Positions 16,801-23,376 of a stretch of DNA of 23,379 nucleotides are shown one piece after another (the stretch's first letter is position 1; each line of letters opens with the position of its first letter). Made by a program: the position numbers and the translations under genes. Source of the DNA: Bacillota bacterium (lineage in GTDB: Bacteria > Bacillota > Clostridia > Christensenellales > SZUA-584); the NCBI GenBank assembly GCA_023416745.1, contig JAEZHF010000027.1, positions 1-23,379 of the forward strand, in the 5' to 3' direction. A model generated the notes under the pieces. That model was not told the origin of the DNA and did not search any database. It worked only from the letters and a program-made list of their open reading frames with translations.

Positions 16801-17098
16801 GCAGGTATTCGCCCGCCTTGATTTCCATGTCCGGAAAGACAAATTGATTGCTCGCGTCCTCGGATATCGAGTAGCCCAGCAGATTGATGGCACTGTCGGA
16901 ATTGTTATAAAGCTCAATCCAGTCCGGCTGTCCGTAGATGGAATCCACCAGCGAATTGGAGTTGGAGCTCACCACCTCGGATATCACCAGCCCGCCGGAC
17001 GGCTCCGCAGAGGCCTCCACGCTGCAGCCTGCCATCGATACCGCCATCAAAGCTGATAAGCTTATCAGCATGATTCTATTGAATAACCGTTTTCTCAT
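13817..17098 (-). CDS. Lipoprotein with four lamin-tail domains, chitobiase-like domain and CotH kinase domain
   Basis: A 1093-aa surface protein. The signal peptide has lipobox MAGC (C25). Four lamin-tail (LTD) beta domains follow at about 37-170, 189-316, 332-470 and 488-615. Each opens with a version of I(S/T/N)E(V/L), contains W(I/V)E(L/I)(Y/L)N, and ends with a PTPGxAN-like motif (PTPGKAND, PTPGAANG, PTPQMPND, PTPGAANG). A chitobiase/hexosaminidase-like domain spans 627-702 (HYTLDGSTPT). The CotH domain spans about 708-1060, with VYVNGKYWGLYEFKE (839-853), IGNRDYYNQ (927-935) and the metal-site-like FYDLDLALQS (951-960). CotH proteins of Bacillus and relatives are atypical secreted protein kinases; kinase activity here is inferred. 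AGGAA lies just before the ATG at 17098. It has its own promoter and terminator. Substrates may include wall proteins of the neighbouring sortase cluster. Confidence 0.9.
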   Translation of the reverse strand: MRKRLFNRIMLISLSALMAVSMAGCSVEASAEPSGGLVISEVVSSNSNSLVDSIYGQPDWIELYNNSDSAINLLGYSISEDASNQFVFPDMEIKAGEYLLVYCCAQPEGVDAQVVCTGFKLSKSGSALGLSSPNGVIQTLSVPELETDLAWGLDASDGSYKYFIPTPGKANDSRSFESLEELQNSDTVALKITEVLPESISEENPYGWVELLNEGDEPIELSSLYITENLSNLTKARMPDISLQPGEYVVLRFTGQSGADELPFSIGAGETTLAVANSMGAIVDTLTWDADIVQGISAGPGADSTVYFTQPTPGAANGEGQENAGFAETVGKVRINELLMNNTFSAIDEDGERSAWVEIYNTTDGAVDLGDYALSDNGNRLLKWRLPSRQLEAGGYALIFLSGKDRAGDGELHTSFRLGAGETKLHLTQVSTGTYEAADVPQENAKNVSYGLSGDGTWLYFPQPTPQMPNDAHGFAELAAASGTSVSGLMINEVATVSTAKSQGLDWVELYNNSDSDLDLSGYCLSDSRKDLMKWPIGSTSVKSGGYTVIKNDSKDGELNIRNSGETLYLTSPAGVVLDQINTGVLRPGLSRGVVGDAAVRTMGVFTKPTPGAANGSDTVSGYCAVPFFSVRGGYQTSPVSLEMSTTTPDAQIHYTLDGSTPTANSAVYSGPVTISSSQTVRAVTVASGRLNSDETVVTYLFAKEKHSLPVVCLSISESDFSYVSGSKTRSDDRERAGYVEYYEADGTLGVRFPAGFRIAGAGTRTHRQKSINLYLRGGYGLSCVTYPFFEDYDINTFKSLSLRNMGQDYVDTCLRDAYFHTISNGMNILNMRSKFAVVYVNGKYWGLYEFKENQNEDYLNAKFGINQDDVEFLRSTKYAYKGDSRQINQLFSIAAKSKNSDSSWDEYMSKIDVDYFTDYLVMQTFIGNRDYYNQKYTHTTDNSLTWRPMFYDLDLALQSSTSDAWAFFRPGGVTNTDEMGNVTSFIDMGLFYALYCNDEWRGKFVKRYAELLNTTLSTEHVLKVFDEMVDSIKDEMPRHVEKWNTPSSVSSWEKNVASMRTTLEKRRSHIIKELTKLFDLSSAEVKELWPNG

Positions 17099-17145
17099 AT
17101 CATTCCTGCTTTGTGTTTGTATGTCCTAAACTGTACGTGCTGTCT

Positions 17146-17174
17146 ATTATAGTCGCTTAACGATAAATTAACAA
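17146..17174 (-). promoter_or_regulatory. Promoter of the CotH lipoprotein gene
   Basis: TTGTTA (17174-17169) and a perfect TATAAT (17151-17146) lie 17 nt apart on the minus strand, about 48 nt upstream of the start codon. The rest of the AT-rich gap (17175-17270) shows no gene. Confidence 0.75.
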
Positions 17175-17270
17175 TATTATATAAGCACATATTATGCAAA
17201 TTCATACATTTTTCAAAATTTGATTACAAAACAATCAGAATAACGACTAAAATCATTCAAACATATTCAC

Positions 17271-17312
17271 GGATGCAAAGCAAAACGGCGAATGCCGCCT
17301 TGCTTTGCATCC
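17271..17312 (-). terminator. Long hairpin after the sortase gene
   Basis: Perfect 13-bp arms GGATGCAAAGCAA (17271-17283) and TTGCTTTGCATCC (17300-17312) plus an inner CGGC/GCCG stem. It lies 41 nt past the sortase stop and is by far the strongest fold in the gap, but it lacks a clean T-run on the minus strand (only GTGAATATGTTT follows). Confidence 0.65.
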
Positions 17313-17353
17313 GCCGTCTCTTTATTTTACGGAGTCTCCGAAAACTGACTCTT

Positions 17354-18052
17354 TCATCCCTCCGGCACGCAACGAACCAGCAGCCTCCTGTTGGCATGCT
17401 GCGTGCAAGTCAGCAGTGCAAGTGCATATTCTCCCTCAAATTTGTCGAGCGCCTCAATGTCGTCCGGCTTTATCACCGTCACCTCGCTGACGCGGTACGA
17501 AAACTGCTTTCCCCAGATGTCCATCAGCGTTATCGTATCGCCTTCCTCCAATTCGTCCAGTCTGCCAAAATGTGCGCCGCTGCGGTAATTATGTCCGGTG
17601 ATGACCATGTTGCCCGTACCGCCCGGCTCGGAAGGCCCGGTCAGGCGGCAGACCGAAATCTCCAGCGCCGCGTCACTGCATTCGGCTAGCACGGGCAGCT
17701 CCAGCTCCAGCTTTGGTATCGTGAGCTTGGCGATCACCGCGTGGTCTTCGTCAATATCCTGCAATACGCGCTTTTGAGACGGCTCGGTCACCGCAGCGCC
17801 CTGCGGCGCGACGGCCATCATCTCCTGCTGCGGCTGCGCCGTGGCCGCCACACGCGCCAGCAGATCCTCCGCCCGCCGGGCAGCCATAACTCCCGCATTC
17901 TCCAGCTGGATATACGTCACCACAGCGCCCACGGCCAGCACCGCAGCTGCAATCAGCACCGCGCGCGACAGAGTCTTCATGCGCCGCCTGCCGCGCAATC
18001 CGCCTGCAACCGCGTTTCCCGTGCGGTTATCCGCGTGTTTTTGATGTTGCAT
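17354..18052 (-). CDS. Sortase (LPXTG-type transpeptidase)
   Basis: Membrane-anchored cysteine transpeptidase of 232 aa that cleaves a sorting motif and joins the protein to the cell wall. A single N-terminal membrane helix (about 30-48) is followed by a linker and the catalytic domain (from about 105). Catalytic residues are visible: His154 in NMVITGHNYRSGAHFG, Cys216 in LALLTCTQHANRRLLVRC, and the downstream Arg (222 or 223). There is no C-terminal membrane helix or DPW/DPF lid motif, so it is not a typical pilin (class C) sortase; the class is left open. The ATG at 18052 has AAGGA 5 nt upstream and lies inside the last codons of the substrate gene (26-nt overlap), so translation is coupled. 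A shorter start at 17980 has a weaker site. Confidence 0.93.
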   Translation of the reverse strand: MQHQKHADNRTGNAVAGGLRGRRRMKTLSRAVLIAAAVLAVGAVVTYIQLENAGVMAARRAEDLLARVAATAQPQQEMMAVAPQGAAVTEPSQKRVLQDIDEDHAVIAKLTIPKLELELPVLAECSDAALEISVCRLTGPSEPGGTGNMVITGHNYRSGAHFGRLDELEEGDTITLMDIWGKQFSYRVSEVTVIKPDDIEALDKFEGEYALALLTCTQHANRRLLVRCVPEG

Positions 18053-19772
18053 GTCTGTCCTTGAGCATCAGCAGCAGCCCGATGGCAGCCGCCGCTCCGC
18101 ACAGCCCGGCCAGCACCTTGAACAGCGTATCGTTCTGCCCCGTCACCGGCACCTCGGGCTTGAGTATCGTCACTTTGATGGTGTGCGTTAACCCATTGGC
18201 TTTATACACCACATACGTTACGCCTTCCTTGAGCGCTTTGAATGTGGCGGTGCTGCTGGCGACAGCATTCAGTGTCGCCGCGCCGCTGTCAAACGAGGCG
18301 GACAGGTAATCCTCGTCCCATGTCCACGCGCCGTTGGGCGGCTTCGGGCTCCATGTCACGCGCGCACCGGTATAAATCGTGTATTCGGAGGTCAGATTGG
18401 TGATGGCATCGGGCGTCCACGAGGCATACAGCGTCATATCCGCACTGCCCATTTTGTCCGCTGCGAAGTCCCATTTGTCCGTTAAAGTCTCGTCCTGATA
18501 CCAACCGTTGAATGTATGGTAATCCCATTCCGGATCCTCCGGCTCGGGGACCAGCGCGTTATACTCTACCACAGCATCCGCTACGAGGCTGCCGCCGTTG
18601 CTGTTGAAGGTCACCTTATATTCGCATATTTCATACAGTGCCGTTACCGTAAGCGGCTGCGTTACGCTGGAGAAATCCGCGCTCCAGCCCGTATGCGCAT
18701 AGCCTTCATCCGTGAGCACCGTGGGTGCCGCAGCTGGCGCGCCGTGCTCCACCAGCTGAGCCGCTGCCGCACCGGCAGCATCAAACGTGCCGTGGTCACC
18801 AGGCAGGAAGGTCACCGCGTGCTTGACCAGCGCATACTGTGCGGTGATTTCAAGGTCGCCTGTTACGTTATCAAACGCGCCGCTCCAGCCCGTATGTTCA
18901 TAATTTTCATCCGCATCCACTGTCGGCGCCGTTGCTGCCGCGCCGTGCTCCACCTGCTGCACAGCCCCGACCCCGTTCGGATCGAACTCGCCGTGATCGC
19001 CCGGCAGGAATGTGACGGTATGCTTCACCAGCGTATACAGCGCAGTGATCTCGAGGTTGCCTGTCACGTTGTCAAAAGTGCCGCTCCAGCCCGTATGTTC
19101 ATAATAATCTTCCGGCTCTACCGTGGGCGCTGCGGCCGCACCGCCATACTCCACCGTCTGCACTGCCGCTGCACCGTCCGGGTCGAAATCGCCGTGATCG
19201 CCCGGCAGGAATGTCACCGTATATTCCGTCGGTGTCAGCCAGCACCGGAAAGCCAAATCCTTCGTGGTTTTGTTGCACCAGCCATTTCCTCTTTCAATGA
19301 GGCACCCGCCCGAGTAGGTATCCGTATCGGCGAACTTGATTTCCATAATTTCGTTGAAATTGTCGTCGGCATCCACCACCATCACATACTTGGTTCCCGC
19401 TGTGACCGTATACGGCGAGGAAAAGGTGAATTTATTCCAGCTGCTGAGTGATTGACCGGAGGAAACCTCCTTCTTGTTGGTGGTTGCCAGCTTGGTGTCA
19501 GGCAATCCGTTTGCACCGGCTGACCAAAGCTCAATTTTTACATCGAATTTACCATATATGGCATACTGTCTGAGCTTAACGTCAAACGCATCGATCGTCC
19601 CATTCTTTGTGGGCGTAAAGCTCTGCGCCACCTTTTCATTCTGGCACATGTTTTTGCTGCCGTCATTTGTAATGTGTACCGAACTGGAAGCGGCCAGCGC
19701 GGTGATGGGCAGCAGCGTTAACATCAGCACCAAACACAAAAAGGCTGCACCTGTTCTTCTGACAATTTTCAT
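18027..19772 (-). CDS. Cell-wall-anchored protein with four 67-aa InlB/Listeria-Bacteroides-type repeats and VPVTG motif
   Basis: Secreted surface protein of 581 aa and the likely substrate of the overlapping sortase. The signal peptide is at 1-27 (ends ITALAA). A jelly-roll-like domain (about 31-180) resembles choice-of-anchor-type modules. Four tandem repeats of 67 residues follow, starting at 184, 251, 318 and 385 with YTVTF, HTVTF, HAVTF and YKVTF. The first three carry LPGDHG, FDxxG and YxHTGWS; the fourth is the classic form with GWYQDET. A final beta region (about 453-540) precedes the sorting signal: VPVTGQ (541-546), a hydrophobic helix (about 550-569) and the basic tail KDRHATSKTR. 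GGAGG lies 9 nt before the ATG at 19772. Role in adhesion is likely but not shown. Confidence 0.92.
   Translation of the reverse strand: MKIVRRTGAAFLCLVLMLTLLPITALAASSSVHITNDGSKNMCQNEKVAQSFTPTKNGTIDAFDVKLRQYAIYGKFDVKIELWSAGANGLPDTKLATTNKKEVSSGQSLSSWNKFTFSSPYTVTAGTKYVMVVDADDNFNEIMEIKFADTDTYSGGCLIERGNGWCNKTTKDLAFRCWLTPTEYTVTFLPGDHGDFDPDGAAAVQTVEYGGAAAAPTVEPEDYYEHTGWSGTFDNVTGNLEITALYTLVKHTVTFLPGDHGEFDPNGVGAVQQVEHGAAATAPTVDADENYEHTGWSGAFDNVTGDLEITAQYALVKHAVTFLPGDHGTFDAAGAAAAQLVEHGAPAAAPTVLTDEGYAHTGWSADFSSVTQPLTVTALYEICEYKVTFNSNGGSLVADAVVEYNALVPEPEDPEWDYHTFNGWYQDETLTDKWDFAADKMGSADMTLYASWTPDAITNLTSEYTIYTGARVTWSPKPPNGAWTWDEDYLSASFDSGAATLNAVASSTATFKALKEGVTYVVYKANGLTHTIKVTILKPEVPVTGQNDTLFKVLAGLCGAAAAIGLLLMLKDRHATSKTRG
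18417..19223 (-). repeat. Four tandem about-201-bp coding repeats
   Basis: Units at about 19223-19023, 19022-18822, 18821-18621 and 18620-18417 encode the 67-residue repeats. The first three are close in DNA (shared runs such as GCCGCTCCAGCCCGTATG in the plus sense of units 1 and 2). The fourth is divergent. Recent unit duplication is inferred. Confidence 0.85.
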
Positions 19773-19947
19773 TAATCTTACCCTCCCAAGAGATATTGCT
19801 CCCTACAACGCTACCCCTATGCCCTCACAATATACTGCTTGTCCGCTGCCGCATTTTGATTTGTTATAAAAATACAGGTTTTGCGCCAAAACTAGTCGCC
19901 TTTCGCGGACAAGCTGCCTTTTTTCGCGCATGAGGCCAAGCGGTGCA

Positions 19948-19977
19948 TTTGCAGTGATGGGGCTGAAAGCGTATAAT
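19948..19977 (+). promoter_or_regulatory. Promoter of the HD-DUF429 gene
   Basis: Perfect -10 TATAAT (19972-19977) with TTTGCA (19948-19953) 18 nt upstream, about 64 nt before the start codon. The 268-nt gap 19773-20040 separates two divergent genes; no convincing promoter for the minus-strand surface-protein gene was found in it. Confidence 0.6.
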
Positions 19978-20040
19978 CAATAAGCGAAGCCAAAACTATT
20001 TAAACGAACTAAGCCTGCCCGCGGCTTTGCGGAGGACAAA

Positions 20041-21306
20041 ATGAATTATCCGAGCCACTGCATCATGACGTATTCCCGTATGCTGATGGACCCCTTGAAC
20101 GCCCGCCCCGAGCAGATATTGATCGAGGACATCGCGCACTCACTGTCGCTGATGACGCGCGCCAACGGCCATTTCAAGCAGTTCTATTCGGTGGCGCAGC
20201 ACTGTATCAACTGCGCGCAGGAGGCGCAGAGCCGTGGTTTTGACAAACGCCTTCAGCTGGCTTGCCTGCTGCATGACGCGGCGGAGGCATATATCGCGGA
20301 CATACCGCGCCCCGTCAAACACCAGCTCACCGGTTTTGCGGAGATAGAGGACAACATACTTGGCGTGATAATGCGCAGGTTCGGCCTTGCCGACCTGACG
20401 GACGACGAATGGGAAGCGGTGAAAACGGTGGACGACGCACTGCTGCACGCAGAGTTTGAAGCGCTGATGGGCATACAACTGTTCAAGACGGCGCCATTTG
20501 TCTCCATGGCTCACGATTACAGCCTGCGGGACATGGAGGATGTGTACCGCGAATTCATCCGGCTGTTCCGCGCGCTGTCCGAACCTGCTGCCGAGACGGA
20601 AAACCGCAAGGTGGTGGGTGTGGACGGCTGTAAGGGCGGCTGGGTAGCCGCCGTGCTGACAGGCGACCGTCTGGAGCTTAGCGTATACAAAAATATCTCT
20701 GACGTATTGGCGATGCACGCGGACGCCGAGCGCCTGTTCATCGATATGCCCATCGGCCTCCCGGAGGGTGCGGCAGACCTCACCCCTGAGGCAACGCTGC
20801 GCGCTCTGCTGCGCGGCAAGGCGTCCAGCGTGTTTAACCGTCCGTGCCGTCAGGCCGTCTACGCGGATTCACAGGATGCCTCCGCCGTCAACAAGACGGT
20901 ACTGGGCAAGGCGCTGTCCGCCCAGTCCATCGGCATCATCCCCAAAATTCGCGAGCTGGACGAATATCTCGCCGCGCACCCTCAGCACCGCGCGCGCGTT
21001 TACGAGAGCCATCCGGAGCTGGTGTTCGCGAAGCTGTCCGGCGCGCCGGTCATGGAGAAAAAGCGCGAATCCGGCGGCGCGCGCAAGCGGCTGTCCATAC
21101 TGTCGCAGTTCGTTCCCGCCGCCCGCGCCGCCATCGAGCATTCGGGCATCAGAAAGAAACAGGCCGCAGCGGACGACCTGATCGACGCGGCCTGTCTTGC
21201 CGTAGCCGCTCGACTGTCGCTCACACACCCGCTGCTGTCCGTCCCTGAGCGCCCGCAGACGGATGCGCGCGGTCTAATGATGCAGGTTGTTTACGTGGAA
21301 GCCTGA
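20041..21306 (+). CDS. Fusion of HD-domain phosphohydrolase and DUF429 nuclease-like domain
   Basis: A 421-aa two-domain protein. Residues 1-180 form an HD hydrolase of the YfbR-like type: FYSVAQHCINCA (H54), the ACLLHDAAEAYIADIPRPVK block (H78-D79), and VDDALLHAEF (D131-D132); such enzymes dephosphorylate nucleotides. A short linker (181-190) leads to a complete DUF429 domain: VVGVDGCKGGWVAAVL (D195), LFIDMPIGLPE (D235), ASSVFNRPCRQAVYA, SIGIIPKIRELDEYL, RVYESHPELVFAKLSG and the terminal ADDLIDAACLAVAA. DUF429 is a predicted RNase H-like fold. Acidic residues expected for metal binding are present in both halves. GGAGG lies 5 nt before the ATG. It is the only plus-strand gene and is transcribed away from the surface cluster. 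Function of the fusion is unknown; nucleotide salvage or nucleic-acid processing is inferred. Confidence 0.88.
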   Translation: MNYPSHCIMTYSRMLMDPLNARPEQILIEDIAHSLSLMTRANGHFKQFYSVAQHCINCAQEAQSRGFDKRLQLACLLHDAAEAYIADIPRPVKHQLTGFAEIEDNILGVIMRRFGLADLTDDEWEAVKTVDDALLHAEFEALMGIQLFKTAPFVSMAHDYSLRDMEDVYREFIRLFRALSEPAAETENRKVVGVDGCKGGWVAAVLTGDRLELSVYKNISDVLAMHADAERLFIDMPIGLPEGAADLTPEATLRALLRGKASSVFNRPCRQAVYADSQDASAVNKTVLGKALSAQSIGIIPKIRELDEYLAAHPQHRARVYESHPELVFAKLSGAPVMEKKRESGGARKRLSILSQFVPAARAAIEHSGIRKKQAAADDLIDAACLAVAARLSLTHPLLSVPERPQTDARGLMMQVVYVEA

Positions 21307-21315
21307 TCGAAATAC

Positions 21316-21496
21316 CTCGAGGGCGCTGCCCTCGAGCTCCCGCTTCTTTTCATGAAGAAAAGAAGCAAAAGATAAGGGAATGCATTATTGTTAATTCTGA
21401 CTTTCAGAGAAATGCCGTACGGCATTTCTCTGGCGGGATTCTCAAGGGACTCGTCCCTTGAGCGGTGGTGTGGAGGCAGCGCCTCCAAGATCTTGG
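21316..21496. repeat. Cluster of six inverted repeats between convergent genes
   Basis: Within about 180 bp there are: 21316-21336 (CTCGAGGGC/GCCCTCGAG, loop 3); 21342-21366 (GCTTCTTTTC/GAAAAGAAGC, loop 5); 21405-21432 (perfect 28-bp palindrome, arms CAGAGAAATGCCGT and ACGGCATTTCTCTG); 21441-21462 (CTCAAGGGAC/GTCCCTTGAG); 21471-21487 (TGGAGGC/GCCTCCA); 21485-21496 (CCAAGATCTTGG). It may serve as a two-way terminator region or be a mosaic repetitive element of a type scattered in clostridial genomes. Confidence 0.85.
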
Positions 21497-21519
21497 CCCT
21501 TTCTCTAAATTGATGCGCG

Positions 21520-22344
21520 CTACCGCGTCCGATTGTAACGCTTCTCGACCCAGGCCACCACCAGATACATCAGCACCGCCACCACCGACAGTATCAGTAT
21601 GCTCGCCATCACGAGGTCCAGCTTAAACACCTGCCCGCCGTACACGATGAGATACCCCAGCCCCGCCTTGGACACGAGGTACTCGCCGACAATCACGCCC
21701 ACCCATGTCATGCCCACGTTGATCTTGATGGTGGAGATGATGGACGGGACGCTGGCCGGCAATATCACCATACCCAGCATCTGCATCTTGGTCGCGCCGA
21801 ACGTGCGCATCAGCATCAGCTTCTCGCCGCTCACCTCCATGAACCCGCTGAGCACGCTCATCACCGTAACGACGACGGATATCAGCAGCGCCATCGTGAT
21901 GATGGCCGCTTGCCCCGCGCCCACCCAGATGATGATGACAGGCCCGAGCGCAATTTTGGGCAGGCTGTTCAGCACAACGAGGTACGGGTCCAGCGTCTTC
22001 TGCACCGTGGGCGACCACCACAGTATGATTGCGATGCCGATGCCCATCACCGTGCCCAGCACGAAGCCCATCACCGTCTCCCACAGCGTCACGCCAATAT
22101 GCATCAGCAGCTGACCGGAATTGAAGAGAGACACGATGGTGTTCACGATACGCGACGGTGAGCTCATGATGAACGGATCGATCCACTTGAGGCCGGCGGA
22201 CAGCTCCCAAAGCCCGATGAGCGCAACCATTATGCCGACACGCAGCAGCGTCACCTTCAGGCCGTCTCGCCTGATCTTTTTTATATATTGAGCGTGCTCC
22301 TCCGATACGGCAGCCGCACGCTTGATTTTCTTGCTATTCGGCAT
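21520..22344 (-). CDS. ABC transporter permease, SsuC/TauC/NrtB family
   Basis: Membrane subunit of a nitrate/sulfonate/taurine/pyrimidine-type importer, 274 aa. About six hydrophobic segments are visible, with the family block PFIMSSPSRIVNTIVSLFNSG after the first helix. The EAA-like loop with family wording AKLMLMRTFGATKMQML-type (here EKLMLMRTFGATKMQMLGMV) is followed by LPASVPSIISTIKINVGMTW and GEYLVSKAGLGYLI, which are hallmarks of the family. The start at 22344 (MPNSKKIK) is chosen over a longer frame because AGGAG lies 10 nt upstream; it overlaps the ATPase gene by 11 nt. The substrate could be a sulfonate, a thiamine precursor or another small organic molecule; nothing in the window decides. 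Confidence 0.93.
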   Translation of the reverse strand: MPNSKKIKRAAAVSEEHAQYIKKIRRDGLKVTLLRVGIMVALIGLWELSAGLKWIDPFIMSSPSRIVNTIVSLFNSGQLLMHIGVTLWETVMGFVLGTVMGIGIAIILWWSPTVQKTLDPYLVVLNSLPKIALGPVIIIWVGAGQAAIITMALLISVVVTVMSVLSGFMEVSGEKLMLMRTFGATKMQMLGMVILPASVPSIISTIKINVGMTWVGVIVGEYLVSKAGLGYLIVYGGQVFKLDLVMASILILSVVAVLMYLVVAWVEKRYNRTR

Positions 22345-23104
22345 GAACGGCCAGCTCCTTCCATAATGCGTCAAAGTACTTCCGGAAACCCGGAGCCTGC
22401 CGCTTCTCGAGCGGTGACGCATCAGGTTCATCCAGCTCAATGCGCACCTCCGCTTTGATGTTCGCGGGGCGCTGCGATAACACCAGCACCCGGTCTGCCA
22501 TCGATATCGCTTCGGCGATGTCGTGCGTCACCAGCACTGCTGTCTTCTTCTCGCGGCGGATGATGTCCACGATCTCGCCGGACAGCACCAGCCGCGTCTG
22601 ATAGTCCAGCGCGGAAAACGGTTCATCCAGCAGCAGTATGTCCGGGTCCACCGCCAGCGTGCGAATCAGCGACACCTTCTGGCGCATACCGCCTGACAGC
22701 TGCTGCGGGTGATACTTGCGGAAATCGCCCAGCCCGTATTTGTCCAGCAGCGCCAGCGCCTTCGATCGGGTCTCACGCGTGCAGTTGCGCTTCACCTGCA
22801 GCCCCAGCATGATGTTCTCCTCGATGGTGCGCCACTCGAAGAGGTGGTCCCGCTGCAGCATGTAGCCCACCTTGTCGTGATGTCCGCTGACTTGCGCGCC
22901 CTCAATCAGCACACGCCCGCCAGACGGTGTAAGCAAACCGGCGATCAGCGACAGCACCGTGGTCTTGCCGCAGCCGCTCGGCCCCACCATCGCCAGAAAC
23001 TCCCCCTCATACACCGACAGCGACAGATCCCTGATGACTTCTATCTCACCTTCCAAGGTATGATAGCGCTTGGTTATGTTCTCCGCTTTGACGACCTCGT
23101 TCAA
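22334..23104 (-). CDS. ABC transporter ATP-binding protein, SsuB/TauB family
   Basis: Cytoplasmic ATPase of 256 aa that powers the adjacent permease. Motifs in order: Walker A GPSGCGKT (41-48), Q-loop Q84 in YMLQRDHLFEW, signature LSGGM (136-140), Walker B ILLLDE (156-161) with D-loop SALD, and switch H194 in LVTHDIAEA. ATP binding and hydrolysis residues are all present. The start is TTG at 23104, preceded by AAGGGGGAAG, and no in-frame ATG is closer. It is upstream of and overlaps the permease gene. The matching substrate-binding protein is not found in the window. Confidence 0.93.
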   Translation of the reverse strand: MNEVVKAENITKRYHTLEGEIEVIRDLSLSVYEGEFLAMVGPSGCGKTTVLSLIAGLLTPSGGRVLIEGAQVSGHHDKVGYMLQRDHLFEWRTIEENIMLGLQVKRNCTRETRSKALALLDKYGLGDFRKYHPQQLSGGMRQKVSLIRTLAVDPDILLLDEPFSALDYQTRLVLSGEIVDIIRREKKTAVLVTHDIAEAISMADRVLVLSQRPANIKAEVRIELDEPDASPLEKRQAPGFRKYFDALWKELAVHAE

Positions 23105-23116
23105 AACTCTTCCCCC

Positions 23117-23197
23117 TTAGTTCGGCAGACCTGCTGTCCGCCTCTGCCCTGTGTTGCCGATGCCCTCTTCGGGTCTGCTGCGGGGCATTTGGTCCAT
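23117..23197 (-). other. Structured leader with possible 26-aa leader ORF before the ABC pair
   Basis: On the minus strand ATGCCC (23188-23183) can pair with GGGCAT (23165-23160). GCAGACC (23178-23172), inside that loop, can pair with GGTCTGC (23131-23125), giving an H-type pseudoknot that ends 6 nt before the AAGGGGG ribosome site. The same stretch encodes a 26-codon frame (MDQMPRSRPEEGIGNTGQRR...) ending in TAA at 23117. A TATACT box at 23211-23206 could supply the promoter, though its -35 is poor. It may be a regulatory leader; it does not match any riboswitch I recognise. Confidence 0.4.
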
Positions 23198-23262
23198 CTG
23201 TTTTCAGTATACTCGCCTCACCGCAATGGGTTCGTCGGCAAGAACGTATAAAAAATAATGAT

Positions 23263-23281
23263 CCCCCGGCCTAGCCGGGGG
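23263..23281. terminator. GC hairpin with T-rich flanks (bidirectional)
   Basis: Perfect 8-bp arms CCCCCGGC (23263-23270) and GCCGGGGG (23274-23281) with a 3-nt loop. T-rich sequence follows on the plus strand (TATTTCTTT), and on the minus strand ATCATTATTTTTTATA follows. It could be a terminator, or the subterminal hairpin of a single-strand transposon. Confidence 0.75.
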
Positions 23282-23291
23282 TATTTCTTTA

Positions 23292-23376
23292 ACGGGTATA
23301 ACCCTTTTTTACTAGCCACGCCTAAAGGGCGTTGGTACGGTCCGGCACTCGCGAGAAGCTGTTACTTGCTACCCGT
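23292..23376 (-). ncRNA. Omega-RNA-like (TnpB guide scaffold) candidate, partial
   Basis: On the minus strand ACGGGTA (23376-23370) pairs over 7 bp with TACCCGT (23298-23292), enclosing an ACGCC/GGCGT hairpin with a 5-nt loop (23332-23318). This long-range pairing plus hairpin just upstream of an element end resembles the scaffold of TnpB omega-RNAs. The 5' part is outside the window, and no tnpB coding sequence can be verified. Confidence 0.4.

Noticed and set aside
21291..21488. 65-codon minus-strand frame
   Set aside because: It is made almost entirely of the inverted-repeat array, with no ribosome site.
23105..23211. TPP (thiamine) riboswitch before the ABC pair
   Set aside because: The expected conserved CTGAGA and the ACCTGATCTGGATAATACCAGC-like core are absent, so no thiamine link is claimed.
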